64,000 nucleotides of DNA from Lyngbya sp. PCC 8106 (lineage in GTDB: Bacteria > Cyanobacteriota > Cyanobacteriia > Cyanobacteriales > Microcoleaceae): assembly GCF_000169095.1 (NCBI RefSeq), contig NZ_AAVU01000039.1, forward strand, positions 1-64,000, given 5' to 3'. A model generated the notes under the pieces. The model saw nothing but the letters and a program-made list of their open reading frames with translations, searched no databases and was not told where the DNA came from. Numbering within the stretch: position 1 is the stretch's first letter; each line of letters opens with the position of its first letter. Position numbers and translations under genes: made by a program. This document shows positions 51,575 through 59,841 of this stretch, in pieces.

Positions 51575-53539
51575 ATGAGTCAATTTACTGATTTACCTCA
51601 ATTACCCAATTTTTCTCGACGAACCACCCTGAAAATTCTAGGAGTGAGTGCTGTTTCTGGACTGATTGGTTATTCTCGATTTAAAAAGCCGCAGCCTACA
51701 GTTTTTCAGCAGGATTCTTTGATGTTACCTCGCCTTCTCAATCAACCTAAACAGGTGGTTATTGTCGGTGGAGGACTAGCCGGATTAGCCTGTGCTTATG
51801 AACTCAGTCAACGAGGATTTAAAGTCACACTATTAGAAAAATCTCCTCAACTGGGTGGTAAAATAGCAAGTTGGCCGATTAAAGTAGACAACAAAATATT
51901 CAACATGGAACATGGTTTTCATGGCTTTTTCCCTCAATATTATAACCTTAATAGTATCATTGATGAACTCCAGATCGAAAATAATTTTATTTCTTTAGAA
52001 TTTTACTCTGTTGTGTTTAGAAACAACCAATATAAACCAGAAATTTTTCGTCCCAATCATTCGGCTTTTCCCTGGAACATTGTTGATTTAGCAATTTCTT
52101 CTGAGAATCGATTGCGTTGGGGAATCAACCTAACAAAACCCGCTCACTGGCAAGTTTTCAAGGAAATCGGCGGCTTCAAAATACCCGATAGTTTTCAACG
52201 TTTAGACTCAGTATCTGTTGCTAATTGGGTGAAAAAAGATTTTCCTCAAGGTTTATATGATTTGTATTTTTTACCCTTTGCCAAATCCAGTTTAAATGCA
52301 CCCGATAAACTCAGTACAGCTGAACTGATGCAATTTTTTCATTTTTACTTTTTTGGCAACCCTGAAGGCTTGGCATTTAAGGGTACACGCCAGGATATGG
52401 GAACCAGTTTAGTTCAACCTATTGCTCAATCCATTCAACAACAAAATGGTGAAATTGTCACCGAAGCAACTGTCAGTAATATTCAGATAAAAGCTGGAAA
52501 AATTGATTCAATTTCTTATTTTAAAGGAGAATCTTTAAATCCTGTTCCTTTTTGGGTACAACGAAATCAATGGGTTGGAAAAGATTGGGAATATTTTGGC
52601 GCAGGAGATGAAGTTTATGCGATTCCGCCGGGAAAAAACGAAGCACTTTCTTTAACTTGTACCCATCAAGGCTGTACAGTTAAACACACTGAAAATGGAC
52701 AGTTTTATTGTCCGTGTCATGGAAGTCTTTTTGAAAGTAACGGACAAGTAATTTCAGGGCCAGCCCAACGAAACTTACCTCAATATCAAGTCATTCAACG
52801 TCAACCTAAACAAGTTCAACTTGTAGCGTTAAATGCTGATAAATCCGTAAAAAGTTCAAATAATTTACCTCAAAATTATACCACAATTCAAGCAGATTAC
52901 TATATTTTCGCCACAGATATTCCCGGAGTTCAACAACTTTTTTCTTTAACTGAAGGAGAAGTAAATTCAACCCTACAAGAAAAAATTAAAAATCTACAAG
53001 TTGCTGATCCCTTTGCCGTTTGTCGGTTTTGGTTTGATCGCGATTTTCCTTGGGAACAGAGCAACTTTACCTCTTTATCTGGCTATGAACTCACCGATAG
53101 TATTACCCTCTATCATCGCATTCAACAGCAATTTATTGACTGGCATCAACAAACAGGTGGAAGTGTGATTGAACTGCACGCTTATTGTTATAAAGAATCT
53201 CAATTTTCCACTCAAGAAGACTTACTAACAACCTTTGAACAAGAACTCTATGAAATCGTCCCCGAACTCAAATCCGCTCAGTTAATTCATCGAGAATTAG
53301 TCAATCAAAAAAACTTTGCAGGTTATCCACCCGGAAGCGATGCCAAACGCCCTCAAACCCACTCCGGTATTGCTAACTTAATGTTCGCTGGAGATTGGGT
53401 GAAAATGCCTTTTCCTTGTGGTTTAATGGAACGAGCCGTTAGCAGTGGATTATTAGCCGCGAATGAAATTTTACATCAAGAAGGTTTACACCGACGCTCA
53501 TTGCTTTCTGTGAACCCCGAAGGATTTTTAACCCTTTGA
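51575..53539 (+). CDS. cruE: Carotenoid desaturase/methylase-like flavoprotein with Rieske domain (CruE-like)
   Basis: CruE turns the beta rings of beta-carotene into aromatic chi rings on the way to synechoxanthin. The 654-residue protein has a twin-arginine-like N-terminus (SRRTTLKILGVSAVSGLIGYS) and an FAD-binding fold (QVVIVGGGLAGLACAYELSQRG). It has a phytoene-desaturase-like body and, inserted at about residues 340-415, a Rieske [2Fe-2S] domain. The Rieske ligands are Cys362/His364 (CTHQGC) and Cys379/His382 (CPCHGS), with the two extra cysteines that form the disulfide in cytochrome bc/b6f-type Rieske proteins. Its partner cruH-like gene follows immediately. The assignment rests on architecture plus gene pairing. 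Confidence 0.75.
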   Translation: MSQFTDLPQLPNFSRRTTLKILGVSAVSGLIGYSRFKKPQPTVFQQDSLMLPRLLNQPKQVVIVGGGLAGLACAYELSQRGFKVTLLEKSPQLGGKIASWPIKVDNKIFNMEHGFHGFFPQYYNLNSIIDELQIENNFISLEFYSVVFRNNQYKPEIFRPNHSAFPWNIVDLAISSENRLRWGINLTKPAHWQVFKEIGGFKIPDSFQRLDSVSVANWVKKDFPQGLYDLYFLPFAKSSLNAPDKLSTAELMQFFHFYFFGNPEGLAFKGTRQDMGTSLVQPIAQSIQQQNGEIVTEATVSNIQIKAGKIDSISYFKGESLNPVPFWVQRNQWVGKDWEYFGAGDEVYAIPPGKNEALSLTCTHQGCTVKHTENGQFYCPCHGSLFESNGQVISGPAQRNLPQYQVIQRQPKQVQLVALNADKSVKSSNNLPQNYTTIQADYYIFATDIPGVQQLFSLTEGEVNSTLQEKIKNLQVADPFAVCRFWFDRDFPWEQSNFTSLSGYELTDSITLYHRIQQQFIDWHQQTGGSVIELHAYCYKESQFSTQEDLLTTFEQELYEIVPELKSAQLIHRELVNQKNFAGYPPGSDAKRPQTHSGIANLMFAGDWVKMPFPCGLMERAVSSGLLAANEILHQEGLHRRSLLSVNPEGFLTL

Positions 53540-53553
53540 ATCATTTGAATCAT

Positions 53554-54585
53554 ATGAACCTAAATCTCAAAATTCGTGACTTAGGAATTAACCCCAATCA
53601 TTGGTATGTTGTCGCTCGAAGTAATGAAGTTAAAACTCAACCTTTGGGGGTGACATTGTGGAATCAACCCATTATTTTATTTCGAGATTCTCAGGGAAAA
53701 ATTCAGGCTTTAGAAGATCGTTGTCCCCATCGACAAGTTAAACTCAGTCATGGTAAAATAATAGCAGGTTTGATTGAATGTGCTTATCATGGCTGGCAAT
53801 TTAACACTCAAGGTCAATGTGTCAAAATTCCCTATTTAGCCGAAAATCAGAAACTCCCCAATTGTCAAATTCGGAATTATCCAGTTCAAGAATTAGACGG
53901 TTTTATCTGGCTCTTTCTGGGAGAAAATTCCACTCAAACTCAACCGTTAGGTGTTCCTGAATGGGATCACTTAAATTATATTGCTACCGTTTCTCTGATT
54001 CACTGTCAAGCTCATTATTCTTTTGTGATTGAAAACTTGATGGATATGTATCACGGACATTTACATCAAAATTGGCAAGCTTGGACAGATGCCGTTTTAG
54101 AAAAAATCGATGAATATCCCGATCAAATTGATGTCCACTATCAAGCCCAAAGTTATTATAAAATCGATAAAATCTGGTCAATTTCTCAACTATTCTTTCC
54201 AGCTTTACGTCAACTTCATCCTGAACCCTTAACGGTTAGTTATATTTATCCCCATTGGGTTTCAACATTAGGAAAAGACTTTAAAATTTACTGTCTATTC
54301 TGTCCGATAAGTTTAACCGAAACCAAAGCTTATCTGATCCATTTTACATCGCTTCATTCCTTTTGGCGTCTGCACAAACTCCCGATTCCATTTCGTCGCT
54401 TTCTCAAAAACCGACTATTCGGTTCAGCCCAAAAATTACTTGATGGATTAGTGGAACAAGATATTAAAATGATCGAAGAAGAACAACAAGCCTATCAGAA
54501 TAATCCTGAACAAAAAGGATATGAGTTCAACCGGAGTTTAGCCAGTGTACAAAAGTTAATCTTACATCAAGCCTCACTCTCTTAA
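53554..54585 (+). CDS. cruH: Rieske non-heme iron oxygenase (CruH-like)
   Basis: CruH is thought to oxidise the aromatic ring methyl groups to the carboxylates of synechoxanthin. The 343-residue protein has a Rieske centre (CPH...CAYHGW: Cys-x-His, then Cys-x2-His) and a mononuclear iron site (ENLMDMYHGHLH: Asp, His, His), the layout of ring-hydroxylating and chlorophyll/pheophorbide-type oxygenases. ATG 53554 is used; the frame extends to a TTG at 53536 that would overlap the cruE stop. The adjacent cruE-like gene is the main reason for choosing CruH over other Rieske oxygenases. Confidence 0.7.
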   Translation: MNLNLKIRDLGINPNHWYVVARSNEVKTQPLGVTLWNQPIILFRDSQGKIQALEDRCPHRQVKLSHGKIIAGLIECAYHGWQFNTQGQCVKIPYLAENQKLPNCQIRNYPVQELDGFIWLFLGENSTQTQPLGVPEWDHLNYIATVSLIHCQAHYSFVIENLMDMYHGHLHQNWQAWTDAVLEKIDEYPDQIDVHYQAQSYYKIDKIWSISQLFFPALRQLHPEPLTVSYIYPHWVSTLGKDFKIYCLFCPISLTETKAYLIHFTSLHSFWRLHKLPIPFRRFLKNRLFGSAQKLLDGLVEQDIKMIEEEQQAYQNNPEQKGYEFNRSLASVQKLILHQASLS

Positions 54586-54605
54586 TCTTGTCTTTGTTCT
54601 ATTTT

Positions 54606-55163
54606 TTATGATGTCTTTAAATTCTCAACTAACCAATTAAACTTAGCCTCCGCCAACTCCAAAAAATCTTGTTTACTCTCAGTCATATCCTCTGTATCCT
54701 GTTCCATATCTTCGAGAGAAGGATCATCAACTTCATATCCCAAACGCCTAACCGTTCCCCGCATCCGACTCGCTAAACAGAGACATATTCCTTGATAAAA
54801 TCGAGAAGCAAAGCCCGCATTTTTATGGAGTTGAGAGATTAATTCAAAGCGAGGAACAACCAAAACCAAACTTTCTTCCAGTGCTTTCACCGTCGCCAAA
54901 GGAGGACGATTATCAATAAATGAAATTTCCCCCACCACTTCTCCTTCAACTAACCGAGCGAGTTCTCGCTCTCCATTGGGAGAAATAGACACACTTAATA
55001 CCCCTTTTAAAACAATATAAAGCGCACTAATCGTTCGACCTTCATAAATCAGTGTTTCCCCCGGAGGAATCACTTGTGTTTTGCCTCGATTAATAATCCA
55101 ACATAAATCTTGATCATCCAGTCCGCCCAGAATAAATAGAGCTTTTTTAGGTTGTTCAATCAT
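54606..55163 (-). CDS. Cyclic-nucleotide-binding domain protein
   Basis: The 185-residue protein is essentially one cNMP-binding beta-roll (residues 15-135) with a short C-terminal acidic tail. The phosphate-binding cassette is recognisable as EGEVVGEISFIDNRPPLATVKAL, though the Arg-Ala pair of classical cAMP sites is replaced by RPPLAT. There is no DNA-binding domain, so it is not a CRP-type regulator. A role as a ligand sensor acting on a partner is inferred. It is convergent with cruH. Confidence 0.88.
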   Translation of the reverse strand: MIEQPKKALFILGGLDDQDLCWIINRGKTQVIPPGETLIYEGRTISALYIVLKGVLSVSISPNGERELARLVEGEVVGEISFIDNRPPLATVKALEESLVLVVPRFELISQLHKNAGFASRFYQGICLCLASRMRGTVRRLGYEVDDPSLEDMEQDTEDMTESKQDFLELAEAKFNWLVENLKTS

Positions 55164-55256
55164 TGGTTTTGAGAGTTTGTAAAAGTGCTTTTTGATCTGA
55201 AAATAAAAACATTAAAACTCGCTTCTGCTTAACGCTAAACTCCAAAAAATAAACTC

Positions 55257-55877
55257 CTATTCCTCCTCTTGTGTCACCTTTGTTACCTGATCAATAAACC
55301 GAATCAACCCTTCGTGAAACTTATTTGGCGCTTTCATATAGCAAGCATGACCGACTTTGGCTAAAATAAGCTTCCGAGCATTGGGCATGAGTTTCACTAA
55401 AATATCCGCCTGTTCAACCGGAATAATCCGATCTTCACTTCCCCAAATGGCTAAAGTCGGAAGTTCAATTCCCTGAAGCTGTTGACTCATTTTCATAATT
55501 CCCACCGGAGCGATCGCCACAAACCCCTGAAGATCCTGTGAATGTTTGACCAGAAAAGAAAGACTGTAAGTTCCACTCATCGATGGAGACACTAAAATAG
55601 CCTTCTGGAGATTCAATTTAGCAATCAATTTTGGTAAAAATTCACTATGATAGTCGGAAATTGATTCAGACTGACCATAACCCGGCAAATCAATCGCAAT
55701 CACATGGAAGTTTTTCTGAGTTAAGCGCTTGAGTGTACCCAGATCTTTCCAGGTTTTCGCATTAAAACTCGCGCCATGCAGAAACAATACAGACGGATTT
55801 TGCGGATCTCCTCCCTCCAGATAATGAATATTTGCGGTTTGAATCTTGATAACCTTTGATGCTATTGCATATTCCAT
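55257..55877 (-). CDS. ABHD14-like alpha/beta hydrolase
   Basis: The 206-residue protein (ATG 55877; the frame opens ten codons earlier at a GTG) is an alpha/beta hydrolase. Its features are LFLHGASFNAKTWKDLGTLKRL and IAIDLPGYGQSE. The nucleophile elbow is VSPSMSGTYSL, where the usual GxSxG glycines are Ser, followed by the acid in WGSEDRIIPVEQ and the His in VGHACYMKAPN. This unusual elbow and the GTL.RL motif are those of the animal ABHD14/CIB family, which has deacetylase-like activity. Substrate in bacteria is unknown. Confidence 0.82.
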   Translation of the reverse strand: MEYAIASKVIKIQTANIHYLEGGDPQNPSVLFLHGASFNAKTWKDLGTLKRLTQKNFHVIAIDLPGYGQSESISDYHSEFLPKLIAKLNLQKAILVSPSMSGTYSLSFLVKHSQDLQGFVAIAPVGIMKMSQQLQGIELPTLAIWGSEDRIIPVEQADILVKLMPNARKLILAKVGHACYMKAPNKFHEGLIRFIDQVTKVTQEEE

Positions 55878-56018
55878 AAAGGGATTAATATAAATTAAAC
55901 AAAACACCTGAATTGATCAGGATTTTATTTAAACATCCTAGCTTATTATATCTTAGAGGCTCGGAGAGGGTTTATATTAAATTAAGAAAGTTGATCACAA
56001 TTGTTTCTAATAGGTGCT

Positions 56019-57500
56019 ATGGCAATCGACCGTTTACCTGAGTCTCCGCGTCCGAATCCCGTAGATCACCAACCCTTTCCCAAGGTTCGCTTATTCACCA
56101 TGTTTCGGCTCGGTTTATTTCAGATGGGATTGGGCATTATGTCCTTGCTCACCCTGGGAGTCATTAACCGAGTGATGATCGATGAGTTGAAAGTTCCGGC
56201 TCTGATGGCCGCAGGTGCGATCGCCATGTACCAATTAGTCGCCCCGGCTCGCATTTGGTTTGGTCAGATGTCCGATGCCAAGCCCCTATTCGGACACCAT
56301 CGCAGTGGCTACATCTGGTTAGGTGCCATCGTGTTTACGACTGTCTCCTTCCTCGCCTTACAGGTAACATGGCAGTTGGGAAACAGCTTGCAAAATACAG
56401 GCTTGAGTGGAGTTACCTACGCTTGGACGGCCCTCCTCGCCCTCGTTTTTGCCCTCTACGGCTTGGCACTCAGCGCCAGTTCTACTCCGTTTGCGGCGTT
56501 ATTATTTGATGTTTCCGATGAAGATAACCGCTCTAAACTGGTGAGTATTGTTTGGTCGATGTTGATGATCGGGATTGTGATCGGAGCTATTATTAGTTCA
56601 AAACTCCTCAACCGTCCCGAAATTTGCGGCACCGATATTCTCTCCTATAGCCCCACTCAAACGGGTAGTGTCGTTAATATTCCTCAATTACAATCCGTCA
56701 TTAATCCCCTATTTATCATCGTTCCCGCTATTGTTTTTGGGTTGTGTCTGCTCTCAACCGTCGGCGTTGAAAAGCGATTTTCCCGCTATGCTAGTCGTTC
56801 CCGTGTTGTCGAACGAGAAGACCAAATTACCCTGTCTCGCGCGTTACGAATCTTAACCGCCAGTCGTCAAACGGGTTTATTTTTCAGCTTCCTGCTGGTG
56901 ATGAGTATCAGTCTATTTATGCAGGATGCCGTACTCGAACCCTATGGCGGCGAAGTGTTTGGAATGTGTATTTCCGAAACCACCCAACTCAACGCCTTTT
57001 TTGGGATGGGAACCTTAGCCGGAATTGCGACAACGGGTTTTTTAATCACTCCCCGTTTAGGCAAGAAAAATACCGTTAAAGTCGGTTGTATTGGGACTAT
57101 CGTGTGTTTGAGTTTATTTATCGCCTCGGGCTTCATTGCCGACCCCGGAATGCTCAAAGGCGGGTTATTGCTATTTGGGGTTGCTTCGGGAGTCCTGACC
57201 GCCGGGGCTATTGGGTTAATGCTCGACTTAACGGCGGCGGAAACAGCCGGAACCTTTATTGGTGCCTGGGGACTCGCTCAAGCCATGGCACGCGGTTTAG
57301 CAACGATCCTCGGAGGGGCTGTTTTAGATTTAGGTCGCTCTCTGTTTAGCATTCCTGTCCTGGCTTATAGTCTGGTATTTGCGGTACAAGCAGTGGGGAT
57401 GATGGTGGCTATTTCCTTACTCAGTCGCGTTAATATTCGGGAGTTCCAGGAAAATGCCCAAAAAGCGATCGCCACCGTTTTAGAAAGTGAATTAGATTAG
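56019..57500 (+). CDS. BCD family MFS transporter (LhaA/PucC-like)
   Basis: The 493-residue protein has about twelve membrane helices and belongs to the bacteriochlorophyll-delivery family of the major facilitator superfamily. Relatives assist assembly of light-harvesting complexes, probably by handling chlorophyll. Typical motifs are RLGLFQMGLGIMSLLTLGVINRVMIDEL, RIWFGQMSDAKPLFGHHRSGYIW, FDVSDEDNRSKLVSIVW and GAWGLAQAMARGLATILGG. ATG 56019 gives the family N-terminus (MAIDRLPESP); the frame opens earlier at a TTG. It is the last of three photosynthesis-linked loci in the window. Confidence 0.9.
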   Translation: MAIDRLPESPRPNPVDHQPFPKVRLFTMFRLGLFQMGLGIMSLLTLGVINRVMIDELKVPALMAAGAIAMYQLVAPARIWFGQMSDAKPLFGHHRSGYIWLGAIVFTTVSFLALQVTWQLGNSLQNTGLSGVTYAWTALLALVFALYGLALSASSTPFAALLFDVSDEDNRSKLVSIVWSMLMIGIVIGAIISSKLLNRPEICGTDILSYSPTQTGSVVNIPQLQSVINPLFIIVPAIVFGLCLLSTVGVEKRFSRYASRSRVVEREDQITLSRALRILTASRQTGLFFSFLLVMSISLFMQDAVLEPYGGEVFGMCISETTQLNAFFGMGTLAGIATTGFLITPRLGKKNTVKVGCIGTIVCLSLFIASGFIADPGMLKGGLLLFGVASGVLTAGAIGLMLDLTAAETAGTFIGAWGLAQAMARGLATILGGAVLDLGRSLFSIPVLAYSLVFAVQAVGMMVAISLLSRVNIREFQENAQKAIATVLESELD

Positions 57501-57501
57501 T

Positions 57502-57569
57502 AGGGTGGGTGAGAGCAACAAAATTTCGATTTCAGCAGTTAAGTTATCGGTTCTCACCCACCCCTCTAC
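57502..57569. repeat. GTAGGGTGGGTGAGA palindromic intergenic repeat
   Basis: GGGTGGGTGAGA (57503-57514) and TCTCACCCACCC (57552-57563) are perfect inverted arms, with GTAG and CTAC at the outer ends. This is a 68-base palindromic repeat directly behind the transporter gene, of the same GTAGG/CCTAC-ended kind as at 7601 and 19495. Nearby, GCGATCGCTTAGAAT occurs twice (about 57621 and 57731). Confidence 0.6.
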
Positions 57570-57781
57570 CAAACTTTTTCCGCGCGTCAAAAGAGTAGGG
57601 GGGGTTGACAACCCGGAGCGCGATCGCTTAGAATCATGTTGTGGGGTTAACCTGAAGCTACGCATGACTAATAAATCAACACAGATTCCACAAGTCACAC
57701 CATACAGGTCAATCCAACTCAGTAAGCAGTGCGATCGCTTAGAATTGACTCAAAATCCATGGGATTATTTCATTGAGAACC

Positions 57782-58015
57782 ATGAAATTTACACTTCAAG
57801 CCATTTATGAACAAGGAATGCTGCGACTCATGCAGCCCGTCGATCTCCCTGAAGGAACATCAGTAAAAGTAATCATTACTGCCAATGACTCGACTCAGGA
57901 GGAGAACAATCCCGCCGATATTTTGGCTCAAATTGCCGCATTACCTTTAGAAAGCGATCAAGAAAATTTTTCTGGACGTGACCACGATCAAATTCTCTAT
58001 TCCCATCAGAAGTAG
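57782..58015 (+). CDS. DUF104-type antitoxin
   Basis: The 77-residue protein begins MKFTLQAIYEQGMLRLMQPVDLPEGTSVKVII, the standard start of DUF104 (AF2212-like) antitoxins, followed by an acidic tail that would wrap a PIN toxin. The upstream TTG at 57773 is not the likely start. It ends four bases before the PIN gene, the usual antitoxin-first order of type II systems. Confidence 0.85.
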   Translation: MKFTLQAIYEQGMLRLMQPVDLPEGTSVKVIITANDSTQEENNPADILAQIAALPLESDQENFSGRDHDQILYSHQK

Positions 58016-58018
58016 ATC

Positions 58019-58414
58019 ATGATATTCGTAGATACGAGCGCTTGGTTTGCTAGTGTCGTTCCTTCAGATCCCGACCATCAAGCCGTCAGTATCTGGATGC
58101 GTCAAAATACCGAGGCTCTTCTGACAACAGACTATATCGTTGATGAAACACTGACACTGTTAAGAGCCAGAAAAGAAACGGCGCGATCGCTCGCTATGGG
58201 ACAAGCATTTTTTTCAGGTCAGCTTGGTACACTCTACTTTCTCACCGAAGCCGACATTCAGTTAACATGGCAAGTTTTTAGCCAATTTTCCGATAAAGAG
58301 TGGAGTTTTACCGATTGTAGCAGCAAAGTCATTATCGAAAAATTACAAATCAGCAAAGCCCTCAGTTTAGACAATCATTTTCGTCAATTTGGCTCGATTA
58401 CTGTAATTCCCTAA
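58019..58414 (+). CDS. PIN-domain ribonuclease toxin (VapC-like)
   Basis: The 131-residue PIN nuclease would cut RNA, often tRNA or rRNA, when freed from its antitoxin. The acidic active-site residues Asp5 (FVDTSA), Glu43 (VDETLTL), Asp99 (FTDCSS) and Asp118 (LDNHF) are all in place. It is the toxin partner of the DUF104 gene just upstream. Its 3' end converges on a decayed minus-strand gene. Confidence 0.88.
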   Translation: MIFVDTSAWFASVVPSDPDHQAVSIWMRQNTEALLTTDYIVDETLTLLRARKETARSLAMGQAFFSGQLGTLYFLTEADIQLTWQVFSQFSDKEWSFTDCSSKVIIEKLQISKALSLDNHFRQFGSITVIP

Positions 58415-58746
58415 AACTGAAATGATCAAACTTCCGGGTTAATGCCCTGCGATTCTCCGATGGAGACGCTACGCTTGGCGCAACAACCCCGCCAGCCAGT
58501 CGTTCCGCCCGAAGACGTTCAATCGTAGCCCGTTCATCCCCCGTCAACAAAAAATTCCCTTGAGCGATCGCACGCATATTGTCCGTCTGGGTGGAGGCTC
58601 ACCAGTGTCGGTTGAATCGAATCAGTCAGTAAAATACTCTGGGGATGCTCCTGAAAGTTTTTCACAAAATTACCATCGGAGTCAGGGAGTTGAGTATGAT
58701 CCCGCAGGGAGGTAATTCCCAGTTCAGAAAAGTTGGCGATGGTCAT
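58415..58746 (-). pseudogene. Frameshifted small gene of antitoxin-like context
   Basis: The minus-strand frame from ATG 58746 encodes MTIANFSELGITSLRDHTQL and continues to HPDGQ near 58575, then into a premature stop. From that point a neighbouring frame is open with the sensible protein MRAIAQGNFLLTGDERATIERLRAERLAGG. The two halves read naturally as one gene broken by a frameshift. Its last part (GAGACGCTACGCTTGG on the plus strand near 58461) is a dispersed cyanobacterial repeat. Family not recognised; position beside a toxin-antitoxin pair is the only hint. Confidence 0.45.
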
Positions 58747-59117
58747 AGTTAATAGTTTCTCATCGCAGAGTATGAAAAACAGTATAGCATTTGGGAGGTG
58801 CGGGAGTGATCGGCTACACTCTTGCTGTATTTCTATTTTTTGCTATCCGAAATATTTATATTTATTCATCAAACTCCCGCCTTTTTCCGCCTTTTTCCGC
58901 CTTTTCCCGACTTGCCAGTATTAATATGACCAAATTACAATAAAGTCACTGCCAAAATGATGTGTCAAATATTTGATATTGTAACAGCTTGTTATCAAGT
59001 TTGAGGGGCTACATTAAGCGAGCAGTCCAATCCAGAACGATTTCCGTATAGCAAGTTACATACAGTCTTCAAACTAAAATTACTTGATTTAACAAATTAC
59101 TCTGGGAAGGCAAAACA
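58747..59117. other. Intergenic region with short tandem repeat
   Basis: No gene seen. At 58878-58908 a ten-base unit (CGCCTTTTTC) is repeated about three times. The gap separates the toxin-antitoxin region from the FtsK/WXG100 locus and should hold the promoter of the latter. Confidence 0.5.
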
Positions 59118-59768
59118 ATGAGTCAAAGCGTTCAAGCAACTCCAGACGAAAAACTTCTTCAAGACTATTACCAAGCTCTTGATGCTATCAATACTCAACA
59201 TTTAAAGCTGCTAGATGCTCAACTAGAATTGAGTTGGCATAATTCTCGCAAAAAAGAAGCTTATAAATTAGCACAAGAATTGGGCTGCAATAATATTTTG
59301 TCCTTAGCAAAGGCTGAGAATATTAATTATCAAACTACAGATAGAATTCGTCTCAATAATTATTTCCAAAACACATCAAATATTGTAGCAAAATTGAAAA
59401 CCCTTGTTCAAGAAAAGAAAAAAAATATAAACGCAAAAAATGAAAATATTACAAGTTTAAAAGAAACTCAAAAAAATGAATTAGAAGCATCCAAAATCAA
59501 CCAATCATCGATTTTAGAACAATTAAAAGGAGAGCGATCAGAAACTGTGAAGTTATTGCAACAGATGAATCAAAATCTGGAATCTCTAAAAACACAAAAA
59601 ATGCTTTATTTGATTTCTGTAGTAGTTTTTGCTGTTATCATAACACATTTATTTAGCAAGGTTCCCATGTCTATGCCCAGTGGTCGTTTCTGGATTCCTG
59701 CATTTTTTACATCTGCATATTTTATCATTATTTTTGATGGTATATCTATACAAAAAAAAGATAAATAG
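59118..59768 (+). CDS. Coiled-coil protein with C-terminal membrane anchor
   Basis: The 216-residue protein is mostly helical, with heptad-rich segments (about residues 85-160: KLKTLVQEKKKNINAKNENITSLKETQKNE...). Two hydrophobic helices follow near the end (LYLISVVVFAVIITHLF and IPAFFTSAYFIIIFDGI). No family is recognised. It lies 73 bases before the FtsK-type ATPase gene on the same strand and is probably the first gene of that operon, where it could anchor the machine in the membrane. Confidence 0.7.
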   Translation: MSQSVQATPDEKLLQDYYQALDAINTQHLKLLDAQLELSWHNSRKKEAYKLAQELGCNNILSLAKAENINYQTTDRIRLNNYFQNTSNIVAKLKTLVQEKKKNINAKNENITSLKETQKNELEASKINQSSILEQLKGERSETVKLLQQMNQNLESLKTQKMLYLISVVVFAVIITHLFSKVPMSMPSGRFWIPAFFTSAYFIIIFDGISIQKKDK

Positions 59769-59841
59769 TAGCATTTTTAATTGACAAGGTTGACGGCAAA
59801 TTGGGTATTATTGTCTTAGATAAAATAGAACAAAAAAGAAA

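Noticed and set aside
58733..58924. 63-codon plus-strand frame over the CGCCTTTTTC tandem repeat
   Set aside because: Its C-terminal half is only the translated repeat; no start signal.
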